From Plasmodium brasilianum (lineage: Eukaryota > Apicomplexa > Aconoidasida > Haemosporida > Plasmodiidae), in assembly GCF_023973825.1 (NCBI RefSeq), contig NC_090118.1, forward strand, positions 652,501 to 716,500: a stretch of 64,000 nucleotides of DNA, read 5' to 3'. Both the position numbers and the translations under genes were made by a program. Under the pieces are notes generated by a model. The model was not told the DNA's origin, did no database searches, and worked only from the letters and a program-made list of their open reading frames with translations. Positions 1-12,945 of this stretch are shown here, piece after piece (positions within the stretch are counted from its first letter, which is position 1; the number at the start of each line of letters is the position of its first letter).

Positions 1-182
1 ACGTGCGAACGGGCAAACTTGAATGCGTGAGTGCGTGCGCACATGCATACATACATGTATGAATGTATGCATGTAAATACGCATCGCTTTTGTTCTTTTG
101 AAGTAATTCTTGTTAATTTGCTCAAAAGTTCGTCCCACGTTAAAAAATACATACATCGTGCGCACATATGGTACATATATAC

Positions 183-369
183 ATACGCATGTACTTACAC
201 ATATACATGTACGTATACATATACATGTACGTATACATATACATGTACTTATACATATACATGTACTTATACATATACATGTACGTATACATATACATGT
301 ACTTATACATATACATGTACTTACACATATACATGTACGTATACATATACATGTACGTATACATATACA
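183..369. repeat. 18-bp AT-rich minisatellite upstream of the first gene
   Basis: About ten copies of an 18-bp unit resembling acatatacatgtac[g/t]tat lie in tandem. All frames are open because the unit length is a multiple of three and lacks stops, so the long reading frames here are repeat artefacts. The rest of 1-473 looks like ordinary 5' flanking DNA. Confidence 0.9.
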
Positions 370-473
370 TATGTGTATGTACATAAATTAGCGTACATAT
401 CCTCACGTATTCATTTGCTCGTACATACGTGCATACATTTACTGACCCCTGCTACCTGACCAGTTCCAAAAGA

Positions 474-3290
474 ATGGAAACACCAAAAGAAGTTTTAGAA
501 AAAGCAGAAATCGAAGCGTCAAGTAAAGAACAACCAAGTGGAGGGAAGAACGAGAAAAAACCAGTCAACTTAAAAAAAAATAAAAAAAGAGTATCTGTTA
601 AAAAGTCCAAAAAAAAAGCATCTAATTCTTTGAAGAACAGCCAAAAGAATATTACAAAAATGAATCAAAACATGTCTACTACTAATTCAAATATGTTGGC
701 TGTGTGCCCACCGCCTCCTCCTCCTCCTCCTCCACCTCCACCTGTAACAAAACAAAACACAGAAACATGGAAGTACAGGAAAAATGCAAATATGAATCAC
801 AATAATAGCCATAACATGAACTGTAATCCGATTTGTAGCGCTAACAATAATGCTAACTATAACTCCAGTTATAATGCTAACTATAATACCAGCCGTAACA
901 CTAACTGTAATCCTAATGTGAATTCTAACCCCAACCTGAACGTTAGTCATAACCCTAATATGAACCTGCATCCGAACCACCATATATTAAGTCAACCGAG
1001 TTATAATCACAGCCCAAGCTTAAGTTATCCACAGACCCCTCCACTTGTTCGTACACACCCGAAACACGCTATGAATAATACAAATATACCAAGTTATGAA
1101 CCAAGTATACATATAAAACCTCCTGATGCTAATATAAGTAGTGTGCTATATAGTAGCAACATGCTAAACAGTAGTAACATACCAAACAGTAGTAACATAC
1201 CAAACAGTAGTAACATACCAAACAGTAGTAACATACCAAACAGTAGTAACATACCAAACAGTAGTAACATGCCAAACAGTAATAGCATATCAAACAGTAG
1301 TGGTATGCTCATGAATGCAAATCTTCAATCAAATATATACTATAGTAACAATACTAAAAAAAATTATAATATGAATAATTTAACAGAACCAGACAGTTAT
1401 ATGTCTACTCCAATATTGAGGCCTGCTCCACAGCATGATAGTAGTAACACTGTTAATATAAATATGGAAAAAAAAAATAGCTTTATATCAAATAGTTTTA
1501 TGCATCAACATATTAATGACTATTCATACATAGATATACAACAGCAAAATAATAGTAGTAACAGTAAAAAAATGTCTTTCCCGACAATTGTAAAACCGAA
1601 CTATTCAAACATGCATACTCCAGAAGCTTCCAGTTATTATATTTTGAAACCTCCATGTGATTTGGGTACGAAAAGTTTCCCAAGTGCTCTTATCTGCTTG
1701 AATATATGTCTGTATGCGTATATGCATATGTACATGTACATAAATTATACAAATATATGGAACTGCGCACAATAATATTATATTTCGCCTATCCGCCAAT
1801 CCACGCTTTCTTTTTTTTTGTTTGCAGCCCTAACGAAACCTTCGCAAAATCAGCTGCGCCCAAATGAATACAACGATGAAAAAATAATATGTTCAAATTA
1901 CCAGAATAGCATTGAAGAGAATAATAATATACCCAAATATTTTCAGCCGAGAAATTTTGTTAACGAACCTAGTAATAGAGAACATATATGTTTTTGTGTT
2001 TACGCCTACGTGAATTGGTTTTAGTCCTTTTGCTTATTCAGATGTATACGCAGATTCCTATCTGTTCCTTTGTTTACCCGTATATGTGTTTGTCCAAATT
2101 ATGAATAATAATGCCAATTTTTTTTTTCATCTTTTAATAGGTTTAAATGTATGGGGAAATAACATGAATACCCCTGTACCCAACAACATGTACGACAATG
2201 TAGTTAATGTGAAATATCAGATATGTAAGAAAAGCTTCTTTTTTTTTCCATTTATATTTTAATTATGTTTCTCATTTATGCTTTTTTTTTTTTTTTTTTC
2301 TCTTGTTAACATTGTGCAGATTGAACGCCTATGTATATATTTTTACTTTTACAAGTTTAATTACGTATATTAACGTGCTTTATTCGTATTTTTTTTTTTT
2401 TTTTTTTTTTTTTAAGACGATCAAAATATTGACAAATCCAAGTACAAGTACAAAGAGAAAGTTCTTAGGATGAACAATCCGTCCTATGATAAGAAGCCCC
2501 ATAATATAATCGTTACAAATGTTAGATATACCTTATTTGTTTATTTATTCGCGCATTTTATATATTTTATTTTTGTTACATGTATTTCTCTTTTATGTTT
2601 ATTTTTATTTTAAATTTTTTGCAATCGAGGATCCCTATATTTGCTTATAATCATGTATGTATGTATGTGTGCATAGTTATATATATACGTGCGCACGTCT
2701 TCTTATTTTTATGATAGATACCAAAAAACTTAAGTTCGAGGGAAATTTTGGAAACGTTCAGATGTATGGGAAATGTGTTGCGAGCAGATATTATGCTGAC
2801 AAGCAAGGTATATATATATATATTTTTTTTTTTTTTAATTGCTAGTACATGTTTTTTTTTTTTTTTTTAATTGCTAGTACATGTTTTTTGTTATTTTTTT
2901 AATTATACACGTTTTTTGCAATTTTTTTAATTACATGTACATGTAATTTTTTTATTTTTTTTAATTTCGTCTACATGTTTCTTATTCGTTTTTCGCAGGG
3001 TGAACATTCAGGTTGCGCGTGCATAACATTTCCCGACTTGGAATCAGCCGCCCTAGCAGCCAGTAATAAAATTATAACAAAACCTGAGACACAAAACAAG
3101 AAATTGAGCGTCATATTAACGGAAACGTGTATCGTATTATGACTGTGTGTGTGTGTGTGTTTGTTTGCATGTATGTACGCATGTATGTACATGTGCATAA
3201 ATGTGTAAATTATTTCTTTTTTTTTCATCTCAAGGTCGATATGATGGTGGCACGTTAAATAATCAGAAAATAAAGGTGTTTGTAGAATAA
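474..3290 (+). CDS. RNA-binding protein with C-terminal RRM (7 exons)
   Basis: Exons are 474-1665, 1828-1989, 2141-2224, 2417-2520, 2718-2807, 2999-3062 and 3235-3290. They join in phase to 1752 nt, or 583 residues. The start is the ATG at 474 (METPKE); upstream in-frame codons belong to noncoding repeat-flank DNA. Exon 1 encodes a Lys-rich N-terminus, a run of about 12 prolines, an Asn/Met/Ser-rich stretch and tandem SSNIPN hexapeptides (about 1156-1290). The last four exons build one RRM: RNP2-like IIVTNI, a degenerate RNP1 (GCACITF), and the closing strand IKVFVE just before the stop. A sequence-specific RNA-binding role is inferred from the RRM; the target is unknown. The exon 1 donor (gtacga at 1666) is the weakest junction, chosen because it leaves the one base needed by exon 2. 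Residues before the RRM are likely disordered. Confidence 0.85.
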
Positions 3291-4865
3291 GGTGTAACAT
3301 AAAAAAATACTAATTTGTGTCGTGTAGATTTGTATGTGGATTTGTGTGCGGTTATATATATGTATAGATGTATTTGTGTGTAGATATATATGTGTCCGTA
3401 TGTATGTGTATGAATATATATGTATCGGTGTATATGTGTATGGATATATATGTATGAGTGTATTTTTGTGTAGATATATATGTATCGGTGTATATGTTTA
3501 TGGATATATATGTATGGATGTACATGCATGTGGATATATTTGTGGGGATATACAAATGTTTATACATGTTTGTATATGTGTGCATTTGCAAGTTCTTCTG
3601 TATTTTTAATAAGAAAATTTTTGAAACACAGATATCACCAATTTGTATGACTGTTTTTAAAATCTTTCCAGTTCATATACGGATCATATTGAAAGAGCAT
3701 TGCATTTGCTTACTTACATATTTTTAATTATTTTAATTATACTTAAATAATGACGATAGTAATTGTGGAGAGTCGCAAGTATAAACGTGCTCCTTAACCT
3801 GTATACTATTGCTATGGTATTTGGATTGTGTAATTACATAAACCCATGATATGATATTACCCATATGTGGCTCTATATATTGATATACATATATATATAT
3901 ACACTTTTATTTGTATACGCGTTTATATGTATATATATATGTGAATACGCATATGTGTACGCACACTTCCAGGTACATATACGTACATACATACATATTT
4001 ATACATATATATATATATATATATATATATGATTGCCTATATAGAGTCACATCCTTACGCACGTAATATTATATATATATATATATATATCAGTATTATT
4101 TCTCTTTTTTTTTTAATATATTATTTTTTTTTTTTTTCGTATCTGTGAAAAAGCAAAATTAGTAAATGTTTATTTACTCATTTTTATTTACATTAATTGT
4201 GCATGTCTTCGAAGATGATATTATTAATGTCATATAGCTGAATTTACTTTATGAACTTATTTATTTTATATTAATATTTTGAGCATTTTAAATTATTTGG
4301 TGCCTTTTAATTTTTTTATTTTTATCTATTGTATTTAATTATATGGTTATGAAGCATGAAAGGGAAAAAGCAAAAAGTAGCTAACGAGGACTTTAGGTCT
4401 GTACATATTTATATGTGCATTTATATATATAATAAATACATTCGTAAATGTGTATGTAAGTTTATGTATACGTAAATATTATGTGTTTGTATGTGTGTGT
4501 GTATGCACGTATGTATGTATGCATTTTTTTTTTTTTTTACTGGACAATGAAAAAATCGCACTTACACACATAATAATATTCAAGCCTATAAACAAACTAA
4601 TTCACACCTGTATTAATTTAATTTAGTTTACACAAACTGTTTAGAGCTCCACGCATTTAAGCACCCCCTGTGTATCATATGTGTGTATATATAATATATG
4701 TAATGCACATATTCATGTGTATATATGTATTTTTTTTTTTTTGCATTATTTTAAAAATAAGTAATCTCATTATTTCCCGTTAGTATATATTCTCTTTCCA
4801 TCTTAATTTGTTCCTTCTCAAACATAACTACCTTTTTTTCTCTTCATGTTTGTACGTAGTTCTGC
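3291..4865. other. Intergenic: degenerate 30-bp repeat, AT microsatellites
   Basis: From about 3330 to 3560 there is a degenerate repeat of about 30 bp (gtgtatatgtgtatggatat-like) whose frames are open on both strands. (TA)n runs lie near 3885, 4005 and 4070, with poly-T at 4110-4135 and 4520. I see no gene. This is probably the 3' region of the RRM gene plus upstream DNA of the next candidate. Confidence 0.6.
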
Positions 4866-5988
4866 ATGAAAAATCGAAACGCTAGTAATTTTAGTTGAGT
4901 GTATAAGTTTTATAAAATACATTATAATGTACTCTTCATGTTATCTGAGATTAGGTAATATATTACATTCGTTCTAACAGAACTAAATGGTCGCTATAGT
5001 CTACTTAAAGGTGTAATGTAAAAAAGAAAAGGAGCATAACATAGTACAACATAGTACAACATAGTACAACATAGAACAACATTGCACAACATAGAACAAC
5101 GTAACGGGAAAAATATTCTTGTCCCACTAATTTATTAGCCTGTTAATTTTAATTTTTTTTTTTTTGTATTATTCGTATTTGCGTTCAGTACTGTTTTAAA
5201 TACATACATTTTTTATAATTATTTCACTTTACATTTGCCCTTTCCTTTTCCTATTATCTTTTCTTTTCGTTTTCTTTTCGTTTTCTTTTCGTTTTCTTTT
5301 CGTTTTCTTTTCGTTTTCTTTTCGTTTCGTTTCATTTTTTTTTTTTTTTTTTTTTTTTTTTTCTTTTATTGTTTTAATATTACTATATCCACTATTTGAA
5401 GGTGACAAACATCTCCGAATGAATAAGGGGATGTGTATTTATTTGTTCTGCATATTTAGACAAATCGTCTTCATTTTAGTCCATTATGTATTTTAATATG
5501 CACATTCTTTTTTTTCTTTTTTTTACCTACTTGACAGGCTTCTAAACAGTAATATTTGCTTAAATTCAGATACCATCGCATATGTATTAATTATGTGTAT
5601 GTACGTACGTGTGCTTAATTACGTATACATGTGTATGCGTACGTGTATAATATAAATATAAATTTGTTTGAAAATAATTTATTTATGCTACTTGACAACC
5701 ACGGGGTATGTTCAACGAAGGGCATAAACCACTCCCCTATTATTCGAACCCCCGTATGTTCAAAATTATATATGTGCATGCGTGTGTAGATATATATACA
5801 TATGCTTATACACACATACGTACATATATTTATATTTTTATATGTGCATATTCAAGTATATAAATATGCAAATCGTCGTAAATATACTGTGTATGGCATA
5901 GTTACATATGCAGCTTTTCTTTCATACATTTACTCGGTTGTTGCTGCAGGAAAATTCGATAATTTTAAATCATTACCTATGCAAATAA
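4866..5988 (+). CDS. Candidate micro-exon gene, 65 residues, unknown
   Basis: Six short exons can be joined with GT-AG borders and continuous phase: 4866-4884, 4981-5010, 5402-5432, 5538-5583, 5721-5753 and 5950-5988. They total 198 nt (65 codons plus stop). The protein begins MKNRNA and ends HYLCK. Supporting points are a long T tract before the exon 3 acceptor, a gttctaacag acceptor before exon 2, and exon 5 being clearly richer in GC than its surroundings. Against it, AT-rich DNA offers many GT/AG pairs and I recognise no family. A further possible exon set downstream (6111-6147, about 6392-6449, then after the 50-T run to about 6572) could encode a second basic peptide beginning MKKASR or alternative 3' exons. 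RNA-seq would decide. Confidence 0.35.
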
Positions 5989-6020
5989 GCGTATGTGCAT
6001 GTGGACGTATATATGCATAC

Positions 6021-6058
<38 letters not shown>

Positions 6059-6447
6059 GTGTGTGTGTATAGCGTGGACGTGCGCATTTTACATGTCGTG
6101 CGTTTCTTAGGCTTCACGATGAAAAAGGCAAGTCGACTCAACAAAAGGTAAAGGAAGTATTCAGGTGTACATATATGTACAAACATGTATATACATACGT
6201 ATTCAAATGTATAAATATATACATATGTATAATGTTTCCCAGTTCCTTTTTCCAATTATAATTAAAGGTTTCAGTCATTACTTTTTTTTTTTTTTTTTCT
6301 TTTTTTTTTTTGGTTTTAATCTTCAAAACAACAATTTTAAATAGTAGGTTCTTGCAATCATGTTATATTCATTTTATATGAATTCTTATAGGGTAAAAAA
6401 TAAAAAATTACTAAATGGGAAAATTTTTGAACATGCATTAACAAAGG

Positions 6448-6503
<56 letters not shown>

Positions 6504-6984
6504 TTTCTTTCAATTCAATATTAGCAATAATAGTTTTATACAAAAAAATGTACAAAAACGACAAAATAAAATAGTAACATCAATTAAGTAGCTAGGTGGC
6601 TATAAGTGGGAAAAAATACATGTACACATAAAATTTACAGCTGTTCATTAGTATGATAACTACTGTATAAAAATATGCATTTATTAAATATATATTACAT
6701 TAAGTATATGTGTACTCACACGTATGGTGATATATGTACACACATAATACACATGCATACACAGATGTGTGCATATATGTACAAACACTTGTATATATAC
6801 ACTTAAACCAATATTACATACATATTATCGGACGACACTAAAATACTCTTTTTTTGACAAAGAGTTATCCTTAAAGCTTTATGAAAATAATAAAAACTAT
6901 TATTAAAAAGGGAAAAAAAAATTAAGCATCAAATAAATGTAAAAAGAGAATAGATCAAATGGGAGAAAATATTAATGTACTTTT

Positions 6985-7018
<34 letters not shown>

Positions 7019-7168
7019 TTGTTTTTCTTCTAACATATCATAAATAGGGCAGTCTCCTTTTCGAATACATATCCACTCCCCTCCCCTTTTTTTTTCTTCA
7101 TGCAGGAACATATATAAACTTTTTCCGTTTACAAAAAAAAAAGAAAAAAGAACAATCAAAAAGAAAAT

Positions 7169-7203
<35 letters not shown>

Positions 7204-8205
7204 ATATGTTTCAAATTAAACGCGCACCTCATGAATTCATTAATTACTATTCTGTTTATATTTGTTTGAATATAATTAAAATTTACGTGTACGGGTTATA
7301 ATTTATGCAACTGTTCCCCGAAAATAGAAGAGCGCCAACATTTGTTTTATTTTATTCTTTTAATATAAAAGATAATTAAAAAAGTTCCCCTATAATAAAC
7401 ACGTACGCGTGTTATAAGCATTTACATGCATGTATTTTTGCACGTACGAAAGTACTTACGTATATGCATACATATAATAGTATATACCCCTTATTTCAAT
7501 CTGGGATGTCCTTCCGCTATTTTTGTTTAAAATATATATATGTACACGTACATACGTACATACGTACATACGTACATACATACATACATACATGTATATG
7601 TATATGTATACATTTGCGCACTGCCGAATTTTATATATTCATATATACAAATTGAATACGTTGTTGCATAACCCTTCCCATTTTGTTATAGAGAAAAATT
7701 TTGTACTAAAAATATAAGGTAAAATATATACGTAAAAAATGTACATAAAAAAAATATATATATATATATATATATATATACAAAAAGTACACTACATTGT
7801 ATTATATGTACTAACGAACACATACGTTTACGTGAATTCGTGTAAGTTGTATTTATTTTAAAATTTTAATGTTTACGTCAATTTTAATGTTAAATTTTAA
7901 TTTTTACGTTAATTTTAATTTTTAAGTTAATTATAATTTTTACGTTAATTTTAACGTTAATTTTAATTTTAACGTTAATTTTAATTTTTTTTTTTTTTTT
8001 TAAGAAATTACAAAATTTTGAAAGCTGAAGTTGCAAAATTAAAGGCCGTAATTATATGAACAGTACATACATATATACATATATATTTATATACATATAT
8101 ATTTATATACATATATATTTATATACATATATATTTATATACATATATATTTATATACATATATATTTATATACATATACATACGTACATATATATAAGG
8201 TAAAA
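5989..8205. other. Intergenic with T50 run and (TA) microsatellites
   Basis: Features seen are (TA)n at about 6020-6055, 7175-7200 and 7750-7780; an uninterrupted run of 50 T at 6451-6500; a poly-T at about 6988-7015; gtac/atac repeats near 7545-7600; a ttttaa[c/t]gttaa-like repeat at 7860-7990; and a 15-bp tatatttatatacata repeat at 8070-8170 that ends close to the L15 start. Apart from the possible small exons noted in the preceding entry, I see no gene. The final part should include the L15 promoter. Confidence 0.6.
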
Positions 8206-9137
8206 ATGGGAGCATATAAGTACATTCAGGAAATATGGAAAAAAAAGCAGTCCGATGCAATGCATTTTTTATTGCGTATTAGGACCTGGGAGTACAGGTA
8301 AAATATTATAAGAGCAAAGGCAACAGCTGTATACATAAAATATGTTTGCTTGGGCTTGTGAAGTGTTTGCATGATTTATCATTTGATGCGCGGGCGTATG
8401 ATTGTATATAGCATATAGCAAACAGTTATACATGTATATGTACTTATATATATATATATATATACATATGGTGTGTAGTGCGAAATGGCAGGAAGGGCCT
8501 CTTCTTCCTTTTAACCACTTGCAAATGTCGTTTTGCAAGGAGAGAACAAATTATACATGCTTGAAAACACATGTGCATATTTTTGTACGCTTTTTTTGCA
8601 CTCTTGTTAAGGCAACTACCAGTTGTGCACCGGGTGTCGAGACCGAGCAGACCCGACAAGGCAAGGAGATTAGGATATAAAGCAATTCAAGGATTCGTAA
8701 TATATCGTGTAAGAGTTAGAAGAGGAGATAGAAAGAAGAGAGTAAGGAAAGGTGTAGTCCATGGGAAACCAAAACATCAAGGTGTACATAAACAAAAATC
8801 AAAAAGAAATTTAAGAAGCGTTGCAGAGGGAAAAGTTGGGAAGAGTATATGTGGAAATTTACGTGTATTAAATAGTTATTGGGTTGGTCAAGATGCTGTA
8901 TATAAATATTTTGAAGTTATACTAGTAGACCCTATGCATAATGCTATAAGAAATAATGCAAAAATTAATTGGATTTGTAATCCTGTGCATAAGCATAGAG
9001 AATTAAGAGGTTTAACATCGGCAGGGAAAAAATATAGAGGACTACGTGTTAAGGGTCACCTATCATCAAAGAGTAGACCATCTGTTAGAGCTAACTGGAA
9101 GAGAAGGCAATTAATAAAATTGAGGAAATGCCGATAA
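8206..9137 (+). CDS. RPL15: 60S ribosomal protein L15 (eL15), 2 exons
   Basis: Exon 1 is 8206-8297 and exon 2 is 8612-9137. The junction splits an Arg codon (AG|G), giving WEYRQLP exactly as in eukaryotic L15. The product is 205 residues; human eL15 is 204. Conserved blocks include [17 protein letters not shown] at the N-terminus, [32 protein letters not shown] and [20 protein letters not shown]. It is a structural component of the cytosolic large subunit that contacts rRNA. The long stretch of in-frame codons before 8206 is a tatatttatataca microsatellite, so the ATG at 8206 is the start. The 314-bp intron is of interest because ribosomal protein introns often host small RNAs. Confidence 0.97.
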
Positions 9138-9333
9138 ACAACTACTGGACAATGAATGCAGAGCGGGATGGGAAACTAATTTCGTATTTTCCCGTTCCCG
9201 CCCAAGCGGGGTAGCTGCTGGGGGAAGAAGAGCAAATGAGTAAAGTGGCTTGTGTGCACGCATATGTACAGACATACGTATATATATACATATGTGCACA
9301 CATACATACATACGTACATGCATTCATGTATAT

Positions 9334-9386
<53 letters not shown>

Positions 9387-9801
9387 TTATGCGTACACGT
9401 GTGCGGATCTTTAGAACTGTGCTACATTTTACGTATAGCCAAAAAAAGACGAAAATTTCATGTTTAAACAGAAAAGTATTTCAAAACGGTATTATTGATG
9501 AAAATGCAAGAAAAAAAAAAAAAAAGAAAAAAAAAAAAGAGGTGACACCCAGAAGGGTAGTACTTAAGTGTATATGCGTGTGTGTGCAGATATTTATATG
9601 TACAATAAGTATGCATGCGCATGCACATATGCATTATCCCCCCTTTTGTTGCACCTTTTATTTGCTTAAAAGAAGGCACAGACTTTTTAATATACCGAAG
9701 AAATGAATTTTTTTTTTTAAATAGCGAAATAACCCCAGTGTAACGTGGCTGTGTTACGTATGTACGTGTGCACCTACACATACACATGTACAAACATATA
9801 C

Positions 9802-9834
<33 letters not shown>

Positions 9835-10647
9835 GATAGATATAGATATAGATATATACTTTTTAGCGCACACGACGCACGTAACGTGTGTGGAAAAATG
9901 CCTTTCGTCCTTCGAAAAGGTAATATAAATGCAATTGTCTGGATAAGTAAATACGAAAAAAAAAAAGTAACTTCTTTGAAAAAGGACCTTGCATGTTCAG
10001 AATAACTCTGTACTGTATACATATAAATGCAGTTTTGAATGATTTGTACATAAATTTTTTTTAAATAAAATATTCTTCTCTTTACATATTGAAATTTTAT
10101 TTGCGCGCGACTTGAAAGGGCTAAAGGGGGAACAAAATAAATATAGAAAAAAAATAAAAAAATAAAATAAAAAATAAAATATATAAATAATTGAATGAAT
10201 TAACGAACATGTTACGAACAAATGAATGAACTGACGAATAGGTGCACAAATGAGTGGGGGCCTCAAAACTCTCACATTATTGAGCACGAACGCGCGCCCG
10301 TCCCGTTTTCATACTCGCAACTGCCAGTTCACTACATGCCATGTTATCATAAAACAAATAGCACAAAAAAAAAAAAAAAAAAAAAAAAGCAATTTTCCCT
10401 TTCGCGTAAAAATGATAAAACTAGAAAAGTAAAGGGGGGGGAGGAATAAAAAAGATAAAGGATGATGAAAATAAAATTGCGCGTCTATTTTTCATTCAGT
10501 AGTAACTGTGCACCTGTGGACGTAAATAAGACGTAATGAATTTCGGAAGGGGCTAAAATGCACTCCTTTTTTACTTTATTTTTTTTCATTCTTTTATTTT
10601 TTATTTTTTTTTTTTTTTACCATTTTTTAACTAATTGTACCCTCTTC
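9138..10647. other. Intergenic between convergent L15 and RING genes
   Basis: This stretch holds (TA)n at 9327-9385 and 9805-9835, a poly-A with interspersed G at 9510-9540, and poly-A at 10363-10388. A short GC-rich patch lies at about 10255-10345. Open frames here are short and microsatellite-driven. As the flanking genes converge, this should mostly be 3' UTR sequence. Confidence 0.6.
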
Positions 10648-12945
10648 TCACTCCCCACAGTAGTGCAGTAGGTACTGCAAAAGATGAGTGGAATTCCAAA
10701 AAATCGAGTTGTACTTTTTATTTCTTATACTAAAAAAGAAGAGCATTAATTTATCGATACTGCAGAAAACTTTTATTTGTTTATGTTCTATATCATTTAT
10801 AAAATGGAACGACTTGTCAACATGCCACTGAAATCCTTTTTCAGAATAAGAAAAATTTAAATAGCATAGATCTTGAATGTTATCATAATTCTGCAGATCT
10901 TTGTAATTGGTACTAGTACAGGTGCTCATCTTTCTTCCTTTTCCCAAACAGTTGCTCTCCCCCATCCACTGGTCCTGTTTTTTTGCCTTTCCCCTCTTCA
11001 TTCGAAGAACTATATTAATGTTTACATTATCTTTTCCGGCGGAAAAAATCCTAGGTGCACACAAAGGTTGTTCGTCTTTATGTTGTGCATCCTTCTCGTA
11101 CTCACTTAGGTGCTGGTCCTTATATGTATAAACATCCGTTATTAGGATTGTGTAGTCAAGCGGTCTGCAGTTCTTACTATTTCCAGCATTGCAATCACAA
11201 CCACTATTGTCATTACTTCTACTATCGCTGTCATTACATAAAATTTTATTAAGAAACTCCTCACAGTATAACGTAGTATACTCCATGCAACTTGGCACTG
11301 CAAATTCATATTTCAAGTAAAAGAGAAAAAACATCAACTCATGATCCATCACATAGTTGTTTTTAAAATAATAATCTTTTTTTTCAAAATGCAGGACGGA
11401 CTCCTGAACCACGAACGAGTCAGCACTGTACTCAGCAGCGTCATCCACATACAATTCAACACATTTGCTATTCCACTTGTCAACGATATCAGAAAACAAA
11501 TGAAGAGAGTTATAAAAATATTTGTGGTATGTATTCGATATTGTTTTTTCCTTAAGCACGGAGAAGAGTTGTTCTAATTTCTGTTCGTCTGTATATTTAT
11601 TACGAGAATCCGGGTTATCGTTATGTATTCCATCGCCATCGTTGTGCACGCCCCTGTGCGTATTCCCCTTCGCCGCAAATGTAACTATCCTTGTCATATA
11701 CATGTTCTTAAAAATTGGAATGTTCTTCAATACTGTAAAAAATAAATTCTTTGCATTATATTCAAAAAGGACAAATACATATTTATTTGATTTGTTTTTT
11801 CTTAGCATCTTCATCTGAAACATGTCATAACGTTCATCACTATACATCTTCTTTGTCTTATTCTTTTGTTCATCTATATCCTTTCCGCTTTGTAAAATGT
11901 CCTCATTTGTTATTAGTAAGGTAGTACTACCTGCTCTTTTTGTATTCCCAAATATGAAATGGGATGATGATCCTGTTAAATTGCAGGTCGAGTTAGAAAA
12001 TTTGCTCATAAATCCTGCAAATTTCTCACCCGACCCTTTCGATCTTTTTACTTTTTTCCTTTTTAACTGAACGATAAGAAAAGCATCACACGTGATATCA
12101 TCTATATCTACAGTTTTGTACGGACTATCCCCTTGTGCACTTTTTTTCCCAAACATCAGATGTATATTATGTATTTGTATGTCTACTCCCTCGTCCCCTT
12201 CTTGTACACATTTTATAAATTCATGCATATCGTCAATTTTTATTCTTTTATTAAAAAAGGAATAAAATTTCTTAAAAAATGGATTAACTGATTCAACAGA
12301 AATATTGAAAGTGTTACATGATTGATCATATTGTTTACCTTTTCCATCATTATTATAACAATTCAGACTGCTAAATGTTTTATGCTCTTTCTTATCATGT
12401 ATAGTATGGTACCTACTCACACTATGATTTATACTATCCATGGAACCCTCGTAATGACTTTGTAAATGTTGTTCATAATTTTGTATATTTGTAATTTCTC
12501 TACATTTACAACATCGAACTTTAATTGTTTCATATTCTCTTCCTAAAAATCTATTAGATACATCTTCTAGTTTGAATTCTTTTATGTCTTTTCTACACAT
12601 AGGACAATAATTAAATTTATTGAAAGCTTGTTCTATACATTCTTTGCAAAATATATGAGCACATTTCGTTATTACTGGCTTGAAAAATACTAACATGCAT
12701 ATAGGGCATCGAAAGTTATCGTAATTTTTCTTTTTTTCAATTATAACTACAAATCGTTTGTCCTCTCTTTTTATATTCATAGGAAGGAATCTATTCATGA
12801 ATATATCTACTTGTTTTTTAATGTTCATTCTAATTTCTTGTAAATAATTTTTTCTATCCATTTTAATATCACCTACTTGGTTAAATGCATTATTCCTCAA
12901 GTCGCTTCCAATACCCAGACTGTTTTCATACGCATGTGCATCCAT
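10648..12945 (-). CDS. RING zinc-finger protein, likely E3 ubiquitin ligase
   Basis: This is a single-exon gene of 765 residues, with start ATG at 12945. A clear C3HC4 RING occupies residues 80-117: C80, C83, C95, H97, C100, C103, C114 and C117, with the PICMLVFFKPV core. A second zinc-binding cluster follows at about 145-164 (C145/C146, C148, H160, H164), like the TRAF-type finger that follows RING in some ligases. The remaining 600 residues are Plasmodium-specific, with Lys/Asn-rich segments and scattered hydrophobic strands, and no domain I can name. A RING of this form normally recruits a ubiquitin-charged E2; the substrate is unknown. It is divergently arranged with the Tic22-like gene across 1.1 kb of repeat-rich DNA. 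Confidence 0.85.
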   Translation of the reverse strand: MDAHAYENSLGIGSDLRNNAFNQVGDIKMDRKNYLQEIRMNIKKQVDIFMNRFLPMNIKREDKRFVVIIEKKKNYDNFRCPICMLVFFKPVITKCAHIFCKECIEQAFNKFNYCPMCRKDIKEFKLEDVSNRFLGREYETIKVRCCKCREITNIQNYEQHLQSHYEGSMDSINHSVSRYHTIHDKKEHKTFSSLNCYNNDGKGKQYDQSCNTFNISVESVNPFFKKFYSFFNKRIKIDDMHEFIKCVQEGDEGVDIQIHNIHLMFGKKSAQGDSPYKTVDIDDITCDAFLIVQLKRKKVKRSKGSGEKFAGFMSKFSNSTCNLTGSSSHFIFGNTKRAGSTTLLITNEDILQSGKDIDEQKNKTKKMYSDERYDMFQMKMLRKNKSNKYVFVLFEYNAKNLFFTVLKNIPIFKNMYMTRIVTFAAKGNTHRGVHNDGDGIHNDNPDSRNKYTDEQKLEQLFSVLKEKTISNTYHKYFYNSLHLFSDIVDKWNSKCVELYVDDAAEYSADSFVVQESVLHFEKKDYYFKNNYVMDHELMFFLFYLKYEFAVPSCMEYTTLYCEEFLNKILCNDSDSRSNDNSGCDCNAGNSKNCRPLDYTILITDVYTYKDQHLSEYEKDAQHKDEQPLCAPRIFSAGKDNVNINIVLRMKRGKAKKQDQWMGESNCLGKGRKMSTCTSTNYKDLQNYDNIQDLCYLNFSYSEKGFQWHVDKSFHFINDIEHKQIKVFCSIDKLMLFFFSIRNKKYNSIFWNSTHLLQYLLHYCGE

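Noticed and set aside
31..459. Long overlapping open frames rich in Tyr/Thr/His/Met
   Set aside because: They arise from the 18-bp minisatellite and are open on both strands.
3263..3727. Cys/Tyr/Ile-rich frames on both strands
   Set aside because: Product of the degenerate tgtatgtgta repeat; no splice or composition support.
5735..5760. T-arm-like ttcgaa sequence suggesting a tRNA
   Set aside because: The flanking bases cannot form a T stem and no acceptor or anticodon arm is visible. No tRNA or rRNA gene was found anywhere in the window.
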